From: Lentzea sp. NEAU-D7
GTDB taxonomy: Bacteria; Actinomycetota; Actinomycetes; Mycobacteriales; Pseudonocardiaceae
Direction: 5' to 3'
Length of the DNA: 64,000 nt
Assembly (NCBI RefSeq): GCF_026242055.1
Contig: NZ_JAPJDL010000002.1
Span: 310,001 to 374,000 of the forward strand
The notes beneath the pieces were generated by a model that saw only the letters and a program-made list of their open reading frames with translations, searched no databases and was not told the DNA's origin. A program made the position numbers and the translations under genes. Below, piece by piece: positions 31,129 through 43,592 of this stretch (its first letter is position 1; every line of letters begins with the position of its first letter).

Positions 31129-32126
31129 CGCCCGAGGACGCGATGAGGATCGCCATCGCGGAGAGCGAGCGGGTGCGGGGCACCACCAGCCCCAACCCAC
31201 CGGTCGGATGCGTCATCCTCGACGAGAACGGCCACGCCGTCGGGTTCGGTGGCACGCAGCCGGTCGGCGGGCCTCACGCGGAGGTGATGGCGCTGCGGGA
31301 GGCGGGCTCGAAAGCTCGCGGCGGTACGGCGGTGGTCACCCTCGAACCGTGCTCGCACTACGGCCGCACGCCGCCGTGTGCCGAAACCCTCGTCGAAGCC
31401 GGCATCAAGCACGTCGTCCACGCCACGAGTGACCCGAACCCGAAGGCAGCAGGCGGGGTCGAGGTCCTCAAGAAGGCCGGAGTCACCGTCGAGAGCGGCC
31501 TGCTGGAGCAGGAAGTCAGCCGAGGCCCCCTCAGGGCGTGGCTGCATTACGCGCGCACGGGCCGTCCGCACGTCACGTGGAAGTACGCGGCCTCGCTCGA
31601 CGGCCGGATCGCGGCCCAGGACGGCACGAGCCGGTGGATCAGCTCGGAGACCTCCCGCGAGGAGGTCCACGCCATGAGAGCCAAGCTCGACGCGATCGTC
31701 GTCGGCACGAACACGGTGAGGCTCGACGACCCCGCGCTGACGGCCAGGGACGCCGGCGGAATGCCGCTGCCCCGCCAGCCGTTGCCGGTGGTGGTGGGCA
31801 CGAGCGACCTGCCGGAGGGTGCGAAGCTCCAGGCCACCGCACTGCACCTGCGCACGCACGAGCCGGACGACGTCCTGGCGGCGCTCGCCGAGCGTGGCGT
31901 GGTCGACGTGCTGCTGGAGGGCGGCCCGACGCTCGCCGGTGCGTTCTGGCGCGCCGGCAGGGTCGACCGGGTCCTCGCCTACATCGCGCCCGCGCTGCTC
32001 GGGAACGGTCCCGCGGCGGTGCTGGACGCGGGCGTGTCAACCATCACGGACGCTGTGAGGCTGACCGTGGAAGACGTCACCATGAGCGGACCGGACTTGC
32101 GGATCAGCGCGGTTCCGCGAACTTAG
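31125..32126 (+). CDS. ribD: bifunctional riboflavin deaminase/reductase
   Basis: It performs two steps in riboflavin synthesis: deamination and then reduction of the pyrimidine intermediate. It has 333 residues. Residues 1-145 form the zinc deaminase with HAEVMAL and [11 protein letters not shown] (zinc ligands His and two Cys, catalytic Glu). The remainder is the NADPH reductase: [36 protein letters not shown] and [24 protein letters not shown] at 31125 overlaps the rpe stop. ribE follows after 8 bases with its own AGGAGG site. Confidence 0.95.
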   Translation: MTPEDAMRIAIAESERVRGTTSPNPPVGCVILDENGHAVGFGGTQPVGGPHAEVMALREAGSKARGGTAVVTLEPCSHYGRTPPCAETLVEAGIKHVVHATSDPNPKAAGGVEVLKKAGVTVESGLLEQEVSRGPLRAWLHYARTGRPHVTWKYAASLDGRIAAQDGTSRWISSETSREEVHAMRAKLDAIVVGTNTVRLDDPALTARDAGGMPLPRQPLPVVVGTSDLPEGAKLQATALHLRTHEPDDVLAALAERGVVDVLLEGGPTLAGAFWRAGRVDRVLAYIAPALLGNGPAAVLDAGVSTITDAVRLTVEDVTMSGPDLRISAVPRT

Positions 32127-32134
32127 GAGGAGCG

Positions 32135-32751
32135 GTGTTCACCGGGATCGTCGAGGAACTCGGCCACGTCGAGGCGATTGAGGACCTGCCCGACGCGGCA
32201 CGGATCCGCATCACCGGGCCGATCGTGACCAGCGACGCGAAGCACGGCGACTCCATCGCGGTGAGCGGCGTCTGCCTCACCGTCGTGGAAGTCGAGAACG
32301 ACAGCTTCACCGCGGACGTGATGCGCGAGACCCTCACGCGCAGCAGCCTCGCCAAGGTCGCCGCGGGCGACCGGGTCAACCTGGAGCGCGCGGCCGCGGT
32401 CGGCCAGCGCCTCGGTGGCCACATCGTGCAGGGCCACGTCGACGGCACGGGCACGATTCTCGCGCGGGAGAAGGCCGAGCACTGGGAGATCGTCCACATC
32501 GGACTCCCGCCGAGCCTCGCCCGGTACGTCGTGGAGAAGGGCTCCATCACGGTCGACGGGGTCTCGCTGACGGTCGTGACCGTCTCCGAGGACGAGTTCA
32601 CCGTGAGCCTGATCCCGACGACCCTCGAACTCACCACGCTCGGGCGGCGCATTCCGGGCGACCTGGTGAACCTGGAGGTCGACGTGCTGGCTAAGTACGT
32701 CGAACGACTGGCGATCCCGCACCTGCGGGCCATCGCGGGCGAGGAGGCCCA

Positions 32752-32755
<4 letters not shown>
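32135..32755 (+). CDS. ribE: riboflavin synthase alpha chain
   Basis: It dismutates two 6,7-dimethyl-8-ribityllumazine molecules into riboflavin. It has 206 residues and starts with GTG at 32135, with AGGAGG at 32125-32130. Two lumazine-binding repeats are visible: [17 protein letters not shown] with [10 protein letters not shown], and then [10 protein letters not shown] with [10 protein letters not shown]. The frame upstream is antisense-like sequence from ribD, so the short start is right. The end overlaps the ribBA GTG (32752). There is no room for an FMN riboswitch before it. Confidence 0.95.
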
Positions 32756-34941
<2,186 letters not shown>

Positions 34942-34945
<4 letters not shown>

Positions 34946-35367
34946 ACCCACTGACCGAGGATCGCGCCCGCGAGCGTGAGTCCGACGATGTGATAGCCCG
35001 CTCCGATGGCCGCGAAGGTGATCGGGGCGGGCTTCGTCATGTCGTAGGCGCCGGTCACGAACCTGACCGGCAGCGCGACGCCGAGGCCGACGACGAGTCC
35101 CAGCAGGACGCCTTCCATGATGTTGTCGGTCTTCGACGCGTTGCCGATCATCGCGGTGGCCAGGGTGATGACGAAGCACGTGAGCAACGGGATGGCGTAG
35201 ACGGCCGCGCTGGTGTTCTCCGGCGGGCTGAGGTCCTGGCCGGACGCTCGTTGCCACGCCCTGCCGAAGGCGTAGTCCGCGTACCACACCATGCCCAGCG
35301 CGAAGTACGCGATCGTGGCGACGACGACGGCCAACCAGTTGAGGTCGCCGAGCACGGTCAAGCTCAT
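34942..35367 (-). CDS. DUF1761 four-helix membrane protein
   Basis: It has 141 residues with four predicted membrane helices: WLAVVVATIAYFALGMVWYA, AVYAIPLLTCFVITLATAMI, VLLGLVVGLGVALPVRFV and APITFAAIGAGYHIVGLTLA. It begins MSLTVLGDLNWLAVVVATIA, the DUF1761 start with its conserved GMVWYADYAFG. The role is unknown. GGAG precedes the ATG. It is read toward the riboflavin operon and shares a terminator region with aconitase upstream of it. Confidence 0.8.
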
Positions 35368-35444
35368 GAGGGGTCTCCCGCGGTGATCAGGGTGACTTGG
35401 CATCGCGGGGTGCACGTCGACCGTTACGAGTGCATTGACGGCGA

Positions 35445-35476
35445 AAGGGCCGCCCACCGGGTGGTGAGCGGCCCTT
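35445..35476. terminator. terminator of acnA
   Basis: AAGGGCCGC (35445-35453) pairs with GCGGCCCTT (35468-35476); the loop contains a second small hairpin (CCAC/GTGG). It lies 16 bases after the acnA stop on the minus strand. The interval 35368-35491 holds no gene. Confidence 0.75.
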
Positions 35477-35491
35477 CCGGTACTACGAGGA

Positions 35492-38308
<2,817 letters not shown>

Positions 38309-38440
38309 GTGCAACTCCATAACTGGTGACAGCGCGGTGGTCAGTTCGGGATGGGGGAGAGTCTTCCTCACCGGGTCGACCGCTGCCCCTCGACCCCAAA
38401 CAGTACGCTTGTCCTGTAAGCCGGTTCAAGCCAGGTTGCC

Positions 38441-39286
38441 CTAAGTCACGATCCGGGTGCGGTACTCGCCGGGAGATCGTCCGGCGAACCTCCTGAAGGC
38501 GGCGCCGAACGCGCTTTCGGTCCGGTAGCCGCTGGCCGCGGCGATCGAGGCGACGGTGCCGGTGGTGTCCCGCAGCAGACGGGCCGCGTGCCGCATGCGC
38601 ATCCGGTACAGGAAGTCGAGCGGCGTCAGGCCGGTGTTCTCCCTGAACCGCACGAAGAACGTCGACCGCGACATCGCCGCGATCCCCGCCAGCTCCGCGA
38701 CCGTCCACGGGTGCCGCAGGTCGGCCCGCATCGCCTCGAACGCCGGTCCCAGCCCGGGGTCGTCCGTCACGTGGTCGCGCAGGACCTGCAGCAGCAGGAC
38801 CTGGCAGAGGCGGTCGAGGATCATCCCGCCTCCGCCGATCTCACTCCTGATGAGGTCGATGGTCGCCGCCGCCGCACCGGCGCGGACGTGGATCACCGGC
38901 GGCAGGACGCCGAGCAGCCGTGCGTCTTCCGGTTCGCAGGTGAAGCCCGCGCCGACCAGCGTCGTGTCGTGGCCCTCGCCGACCTGTGCCCGGTCGCGCG
39001 GCTTTCCGTGCTCGTCCTCGTAGCAGGGAGCGGCGAACACCGAAGGCGTGTCCGGGTCCGCGGCGATGCGGTAGGGCCGCCGCCCGGCGATGACGTAGCA
39101 GTCGCCCTGCTCCGCCCAGAAGCTCTCACCGGCCACCGTCACGTGCGCGCGGCCCCGCACGACGACCTCGACCCGCAGGTCCAGCCGTCCGACGAAGTGC
39201 AGCGCCCACCGCCCGCCGGCGTGCAGGGGCGTCGTGACGACCCAGTTCACGCTCAGCTCCGACAGGACCTGCTCGAGCGGGCTCAC
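38441..39286 (-). CDS. AraC-family transcription regulator with N-terminal cupin
   Basis: It has 281 residues. The N-terminal 170 residues form an AraC-type cupin (RWALHFVGRLDLRVEVVVRG, GDCYVIAGRRPYRIAAD). The C-terminal double helix-turn-helix is WTVAELAGIAAMSRSTFFVR and VASIAAASGYRTESAFGAAF, ending in FRRFAGRSPGEYRTRIV. GTG at 39286 has GGGAGAG upstream. It is divergent from the hydrolase at 39377, with 90 bases between, so this regulator probably controls that gene and itself. The effector is unknown. Confidence 0.9.
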   Translation of the reverse strand: MSPLEQVLSELSVNWVVTTPLHAGGRWALHFVGRLDLRVEVVVRGRAHVTVAGESFWAEQGDCYVIAGRRPYRIAADPDTPSVFAAPCYEDEHGKPRDRAQVGEGHDTTLVGAGFTCEPEDARLLGVLPPVIHVRAGAAAATIDLIRSEIGGGGMILDRLCQVLLLQVLRDHVTDDPGLGPAFEAMRADLRHPWTVAELAGIAAMSRSTFFVRFRENTGLTPLDFLYRMRMRHAARLLRDTTGTVASIAAASGYRTESAFGAAFRRFAGRSPGEYRTRIVT

Positions 39287-39376
39287 GGACTCTCCCGACA
39301 GAAGGGCGGACTCTGACGACGGTCGTCGCTGATCTTGCCCGGCTAGCGTAGGTCCACACGGACGAAGGAGATCTTG

Positions 39377-40051
39377 ATGGACCGCGGGAACCTGCTGCTC
39401 GTGCACGGTGCCTGGCACGGGTCGTGGTGCTGGGACCTGCTGGTTCCCGAACTGCGCGCCCGAGGTTGGACGACCTCGGTGGCCGACCTGCCGAGCGCCT
39501 CGGGCGACCCGGCCGCGGGCGTGCGCGAGGACGCGGAGGTCGTGCGGGCAGCGCTCGCGGAACTGGACGGACCGGTGACCGTGCTGGCCCACTCCTACGC
39601 GGGTGTGCCCGTCGCGGAGGCCGCGGGGACGGCCGACCGGCTCGTCTACCTGGCGGCGCACGTGCTCGAACCGGGCGAGGCTGTCGTGACGCCGCTCGGA
39701 GGGCCCTGGTACGAGGCCGGGACCGAACTGGTCGAGGTGCCGCAGCCGGCGCGCGACCTGCTGTTCGCCGACGTACCGGACGATGTCGCGCGGTGGGCGG
39801 CCGAGAGGCTGCGACCGCAGAGCGTGAAGGCGTTCGAGGAGCCGCAGACGACGGCGGCGTGGCAGACGGTGCCGACCGCGTCGATCCTCTGCACCGAGGA
39901 CGCGATCTTCCCGCCGCTGTTCGCGGAACGGGCGGCGAAGGCCGGAGTCGTGCGGTACCTGCCGGGATCGCACTCGCCGTTCCTGTCGAGGCCCGCGGAT
40001 CTCGCCGAGGTGATCTGCGGGGTCACCGACGAGTTGCGCGCCCAGGGGTAG
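39377..40051 (+). CDS. alpha/beta hydrolase
   Basis: It has 224 residues. The fold starts NLLLVHGAWHGSWCWDLLVP with an HGAWHG oxyanion motif. The catalytic triad is Ser73 in LAHSYAG, Asp175 in CTEDAIFPP and His199 in PGSHSPF. The family includes esterases, salicylate-type esterases and hydroxynitrile lyases; the substrate is unknown. ATG at 39377 is preferred over TTG at 39374 because GAAGGAG lies 6 bases before it. It is likely under the divergent AraC-type regulator. A terminator overlaps its stop. Confidence 0.88.
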   Translation: MDRGNLLLVHGAWHGSWCWDLLVPELRARGWTTSVADLPSASGDPAAGVREDAEVVRAALAELDGPVTVLAHSYAGVPVAEAAGTADRLVYLAAHVLEPGEAVVTPLGGPWYEAGTELVEVPQPARDLLFADVPDDVARWAAERLRPQSVKAFEEPQTTAAWQTVPTASILCTEDAIFPPLFAERAAKAGVVRYLPGSHSPFLSRPADLAEVICGVTDELRAQG

Positions 40052-40084
40052 CCCGGCCGGGACGGGGGGAAGTGAGCCGGGCTA
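40049..40084. terminator. bidirectional terminator at the end of the hydrolase gene
   Basis: TAGCCCGGC (40049-40057, including the stop codon) pairs with GCCGGGCTA (40076-40084). The loop is 18 bases. It separates the convergent hydrolase and the Roadblock operon. Confidence 0.65.
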
Positions 40085-40103
40085 CCCGGGCAGGGCGGCG
40101 TGG

Positions 40104-40538
40104 TTACGCGCCGCCGTGTTCCTTGACGACCCGGCGGGCCGAGGCGAAGAGCATGCCGATGTTGACCGACTTGGGGCACACGACGACGGCGACGACGTCC
40201 TCGTCGTGGTTGTTGCGGACGAACAGGTGGGTCAGGTTGCTGCTGTTGACGAGGACTTCCTGGAAGTAGTGCTCGGCGCTCGAGATGCCTCGCCGCTCCT
40301 TGAAGACGTCCTCGATCATGGTCACCGTGCGGCCCTGGAAGAGGTCGAGCGTCGCACCGGCGAGCAGGTCGAGCACCTCGGACGGATGGCTGTCGGTCAT
40401 CTCGAACGAGAGCAGCATGCCGGTGGCCATGTCGACGACGCCGGCGGCCAGGCAGCCCGGCACCTCCTGCCGCAGTTGCCGGACCATCGCGGTCATCTGG
40501 TCGGACATGATTCTGGGGCTCGTGTTGGGTTGCGTCAT
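40104..40538 (-). CDS. Roadblock/LC7-like protein
   Basis: It has 144 residues. Its core fits the Roadblock fold: CLAAGVVDMATGMLLSFEM, a helix SEVLDLLAGATLDLFQG, then EHYFQEVLVNSSNLTHLFVR and DEDVVAVVVCPKSVNIGMLF, ending in a helix. Roadblock proteins form dimers and act with small GTPases, such as MglB with MglA or CvnB in Streptomyces conservons. No GTPase gene is nearby, which is unusual. It is the last of three genes in a tight operon (13 bases after the one before). The localisation is cytoplasmic. Confidence 0.72.
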   Translation of the reverse strand: MTQPNTSPRIMSDQMTAMVRQLRQEVPGCLAAGVVDMATGMLLSFEMTDSHPSEVLDLLAGATLDLFQGRTVTMIEDVFKERRGISSAEHYFQEVLVNSSNLTHLFVRNNHDEDVVAVVVCPKSVNIGMLFASARRVVKEHGGA

Positions 40539-40551
40539 TTCACATTTCTGT

Positions 40552-40830
40552 TCAGGCGGCGGAGGGGGCGGAGTTGATGCGGTCGATCGCGGGCTGCGAC
40601 TCCTGCGCGAACGACGGTGTGCTGGAAAGAACCCGCCCGGCCCCCTCGCTGGTTCTTCGGGCGATTCCGAGACCGGTGATGAACAACTCCGGGATGACTT
40701 CCGCGTCGAGGTCCTCGGAAGCGTTCGCGAGAATGACGATGCCGTCGCTCGCGGCTATCAGGGTGTCCGTTGTCCCGGTGACCCGTTCGCGCAGACCGTG
40801 CGGTTCGGCGGCCGGCACGTCGTGTTTCAC
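40552..40830 (-). CDS. small protein resembling half of a Roadblock domain
   Basis: It has 92 residues. The middle part, TDTLIAASDGIVILANASED followed by LDAEVIPELFITGLGIARR, has the strand-strand-helix pattern of the first half of a Roadblock domain (a DG turn between the strands), but the second half is missing and the tail is polar. GTG at 40830 overlaps the stop of the upstream gene, with GAGAGGA as ribosome site. It may dimerise with the Roadblock protein encoded next. No other family was recognised, so the assignment is tentative. Confidence 0.6.
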   Translation of the reverse strand: MKHDVPAAEPHGLRERVTGTTDTLIAASDGIVILANASEDLDAEVIPELFITGLGIARRTSEGAGRVLSSTPSFAQESQPAIDRINSAPSAA

Positions 40831-41663
40831 GGCTTTTTCCTCTCGGGTTGTTTGAACAGTTTCGGCAACAGCTGGCGCCGCAACGACCGGGGCAGCGGCA
40901 CCTCCTCGCCGGCCATCGAGTCGTGGGGTGGGGGAGGGGGCTGCCGGGGGTGCAGCGGGGCTGTGTGGCGCGGCGGCGCGCCGACGATCGCGGTGCCGGG
41001 CACGACGGTCAGCAGTCCGTCGGCCACCATCCGGCAGGCCTCGATCGTCACCGGGTAGACGCTGCGGCCCGACGCGAACGCGATGTCGCGCGCGGTGCGC
41101 CGGCCGTTGGCGTGCATGAGGATCTCCCCGCGCACCGGGCGGTGCCGGAGCAGGCGGGCTCCCGTGGTCGGGGCGAGGCGATCGCGGTGCGGACCGAGCG
41201 GGCGCTTCAGCGCGAGCAGCGAGGAGAGCCGGCGCGAGGTCTCCTGGAGCAGGCGGACCGGTTCGATCGCCGTCCTCATCGCGACGGCGACGTCGAGCGT
41301 CTGCGGGGTGAACACGCAGTCCTCGACGTCGCCCGCCACGATGGTGAACGCCGCGTCCTGCGTGGACATCATGGCGACGACGTGCAGTTCGGTGTCGCCG
41401 ACGTTGCCGCGGGTGCCGGAGGTGAGGGCGGCGGTCCACTCGGACTCGCTGATGCGCCCGGTGCGCAACAACAACGCGTCCGGCCCGGGCGATCCCGGGC
41501 TTTCCGCGCAGATGATGCCGCCATTGCGCAGGTGAATTCGTCCACCCGGGTTTCCCAGGACGTGCACCGTGCCGGTGGCTTTTGCCGCGGCTCGCCCGGT
41601 CAATGCACCCGCGAACAGGTCGAAGGGGATTTGCGTGCCGCTGGTCAGGGGAGTCACCCGCAT
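40827..41663 (-). CDS. PATAN/DUF4388-like protein with winged-helix tail
   Basis: It has 278 residues and heads a three-gene operon with two Roadblock-like genes. Residues about 15-100 fit a DUF4388/PATAN-like sensor domain (ATGTVHVLGNPGGRIHLRNG, GPDALLLRTGRISESEWTAA). Residues about 165-230 look like a winged helix: RLLRHRPVRGEILMHANGRR, TARDIAFASGRSVYPVTIEA. A Pro-rich spacer and a basic end (RRQLLPKLFKQPERKKP) follow. DUF4388 proteins often occur with Roadblock/GTPase signalling. The domain names are inferred from pattern. The AT-rich 156 bases before it contain a TATAAA box as possible -10. Confidence 0.6.
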   Translation of the reverse strand: MRVTPLTSGTQIPFDLFAGALTGRAAAKATGTVHVLGNPGGRIHLRNGGIICAESPGSPGPDALLLRTGRISESEWTAALTSGTRGNVGDTELHVVAMMSTQDAAFTIVAGDVEDCVFTPQTLDVAVAMRTAIEPVRLLQETSRRLSSLLALKRPLGPHRDRLAPTTGARLLRHRPVRGEILMHANGRRTARDIAFASGRSVYPVTIEACRMVADGLLTVVPGTAIVGAPPRHTAPLHPRQPPPPPHDSMAGEEVPLPRSLRRQLLPKLFKQPERKKP

Positions 41664-41819
41664 TCCGTACTGGATGAGCCGTGCGGTTTCCGTCCGCCGC
41701 GCTTGCGTGAACTCATCTTTGTTGCTCGGGTGACGTTTTGTCGCTGCTGTTCACTCGATCGTGTGAAAAGCAACGCGGTTGCATTTATAGGACATCTATG
41801 TGCGTGACGCAGAGTTTCG

Positions 41820-42233
41820 TCAGGCGAACATGAGAATGATTCCGAAGGTGACCAGCATCAGCAGTTTCGCGCATTCGAGCGCGATGTAGGCGAGATGTGC
41901 GCGGGAACGGGGAGGGGTACCTCCGTCGATGATGACCGCGGCCCTGGCTTCCAGCCTGGGCCGCAGCAGCGTCACCTGAACTGCCAGTGTCACGGCCAGC
42001 GCCACCAGCAGCACGGTCGCGGCCACCGGGCGCGGGGCGAGCGCGAACGTGATCGCCGTGGCGGCCGCGAGCACGATCTCCGCCGAGTTCAGGGCGCGGA
42101 ACACGAGCCGGCCGATGCCGAGTCCCAGCGGCAGCGTGATGCCGGGCGCCCGGAACTTCAGCGGCGCCTCGATCGAGATCGCCAGCACCATGCCGAGCCA
42201 GATGCACGCCAAAGCGAGCGGAAGCGGTGTCAT
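41820..42233 (-). CDS. four-helix membrane protein
   Basis: It has 137 residues: LPLALACIWLGMVLAISIEA, a helix IVLAAATAITFALAP, ATVLLVALAVTLAVQVTLL, and LAYIALECAKLLMLVTFGII. The segment GIGRLVFRALNSAEIVL between the first two helices is conserved-looking. No function is recognised. Its ATG (42233) shares bases with ATG 42232 on the other strand (CATG), so it is divergent from the ABC transporter genes with almost no gap, and they may share promoter control. Confidence 0.7.
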   Translation of the reverse strand: MTPLPLALACIWLGMVLAISIEAPLKFRAPGITLPLGLGIGRLVFRALNSAEIVLAAATAITFALAPRPVAATVLLVALAVTLAVQVTLLRPRLEARAAVIIDGGTPPRSRAHLAYIALECAKLLMLVTFGIILMFA

Positions 42234-42249
42234 GGGTGGTTATCTTGGC

Positions 42250-42963
42250 GTGGTGCTCCTGGATCAGGTTTCGAAGCGGTACGGGCGCGGGCCCTGGGTG
42301 CTGCGCGACCTCACGCTGGAGGTCTCCGGCCTGACCGTGCTGAGCGGTGCGAACGGCACCGGCAAGTCGACGTTGCTCAAGATCGCCGCGGGCGTGCTGA
42401 GGCCGACGTCCGGCCGTGTCGAGCGGCCCGCCTCGGTCGGTTACGTGCCCGAGCGGTTCCCTTCGGACGTCAAGATGTCTGCTTCGTCCTACCTCGCGCA
42501 CATGGGGCGCGTCCGCGGCACCGAGGTCGGTGATGTGCTGGAACGACTGGGATTCGTCGGCTCGATGACGGCGCCGATGTCCGAGCTGTCCAAGGGCAAC
42601 ACGCAGAAGGTGGCGCTGGCGCAGGCTTTGGCGGCCTCCGACGTGCTGGTGCTCGACGAGCCGTGGACCGGTCTCGACCCCTCGGCGGCCGCCGAACTGG
42701 TGTCGTTGCTGGAGGGACGGACGGCGCTGGTGTCCGACCACGAGGGACACCTCGCGTCGGCGACGCGCGTGGACCTCGCCGGCGGGCACGTGACGATCGA
42801 GCTCAGCCGGGTCTCCGCGCCCGATGCGCTGGAGGTGCTGGAAGGCGTGCGGTCGGTGCAGGCGCGCGGGTCGTCGGTGCGGGTGGTCGTGGCGCCGGAA
42901 CGAAGCGATCAGGTGCTGGCGGAGGCGCTGCGGCTCGGCTGCTCGGTGCGGAGCGTGCGGTGA
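42250..42963 (+). CDS. ABC transporter ATP-binding protein
   Basis: It has 237 residues from the GTG at 42250; ATG at 42232 is an alternative in frame but lies at the start of the divergent gene. Walker A is SGANGTGKST with Lys39. The signature is LSKGN rather than LSGGQ. Walker B is VLVLDEPWTGLD. It lacks an obvious long C-terminal domain. The next gene starts within its stop and is the membrane partner. The substrate is unknown; with the SARP regulator behind them it may export a metabolite. Confidence 0.88.
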   Translation: MVLLDQVSKRYGRGPWVLRDLTLEVSGLTVLSGANGTGKSTLLKIAAGVLRPTSGRVERPASVGYVPERFPSDVKMSASSYLAHMGRVRGTEVGDVLERLGFVGSMTAPMSELSKGNTQKVALAQALAASDVLVLDEPWTGLDPSAAAELVSLLEGRTALVSDHEGHLASATRVDLAGGHVTIELSRVSAPDALEVLEGVRSVQARGSSVRVVVAPERSDQVLAEALRLGCSVRSVR

Positions 42964-43592
42964 TCGCCCTCGTTCGGTACCTCGCGGTCGACGTCCTTCG
43001 CGGGCAACGGTATCTGGCGCCGCTGCTGGTGTTCCTCGGCGTGATGGGGATGCTGTTCGCCAGCGACGCCGGGCAGCCTCTTGAGGCGTATTCGGGTTCG
43101 TCGGCGCTGCTCTACCCGATCGCGGCGTGGATGGCCGTCGTGGTGGCGACGTCCGAGGACGTGGTGCGGCGCGAGATCACCGTGGTGAACGCGGGCGGCT
43201 GGCCGCGGGTGCTGACGGCGGCGGCGCTGGTCGCGGTGATGTTCGCGATGGCCATGGCGGTGCTGGCGGCGGTGTGGCCGGTGGTGACGAACCCCCACCC
43301 GTACACGGCGGGCGAATTTTTTGTCGGACTCGCCGCGCATACTGGATGTGCGTTGCTCGGCGTCGGGGTGGGCCTGCTGTTCGCCCGTCCCGTCCTCGAC
43401 TCCATCGGGCGCACCGTGCTGGCGGTGTTCTCGGTGGTGGTGCTGACGTACCCGCTGGGGCGGGCCACCCCGCTCGGGTGGGTGCTGGACGCGCTGGGCC
43501 ACAACAGGGTGTCGCTGTCCCTGCTGGGGACGGCGGCGGTCGGTGTCGCGCTCGTGGCGGCCGCGGTGGTGGCCGGGGTGCGGCGGGCCTGA
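42960..43592 (+). CDS. ABC transporter membrane subunit
   Basis: It has 210 residues and about six membrane helices (YLAPLLVFLGVMGMLF, LLYPIAAWMAVVVA, VLTAAALVAVMFAMAMAVLA, CALLGVGVGLLFA, VLAVFSVVVLTYP, LLGTAAVGVALVAAAVVAG), the topology of an ABC-2 type permease. GTG at 42960 overlaps the ATPase stop. Its own stop TGA (43590-43592) overlaps the start of the regulator at 43592, so all three genes are translationally coupled. Confidence 0.85.
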   Translation: MIALVRYLAVDVLRGQRYLAPLLVFLGVMGMLFASDAGQPLEAYSGSSALLYPIAAWMAVVVATSEDVVRREITVVNAGGWPRVLTAAALVAVMFAMAMAVLAAVWPVVTNPHPYTAGEFFVGLAAHTGCALLGVGVGLLFARPVLDSIGRTVLAVFSVVVLTYPLGRATPLGWVLDALGHNRVSLSLLGTAAVGVALVAAAVVAGVRRA

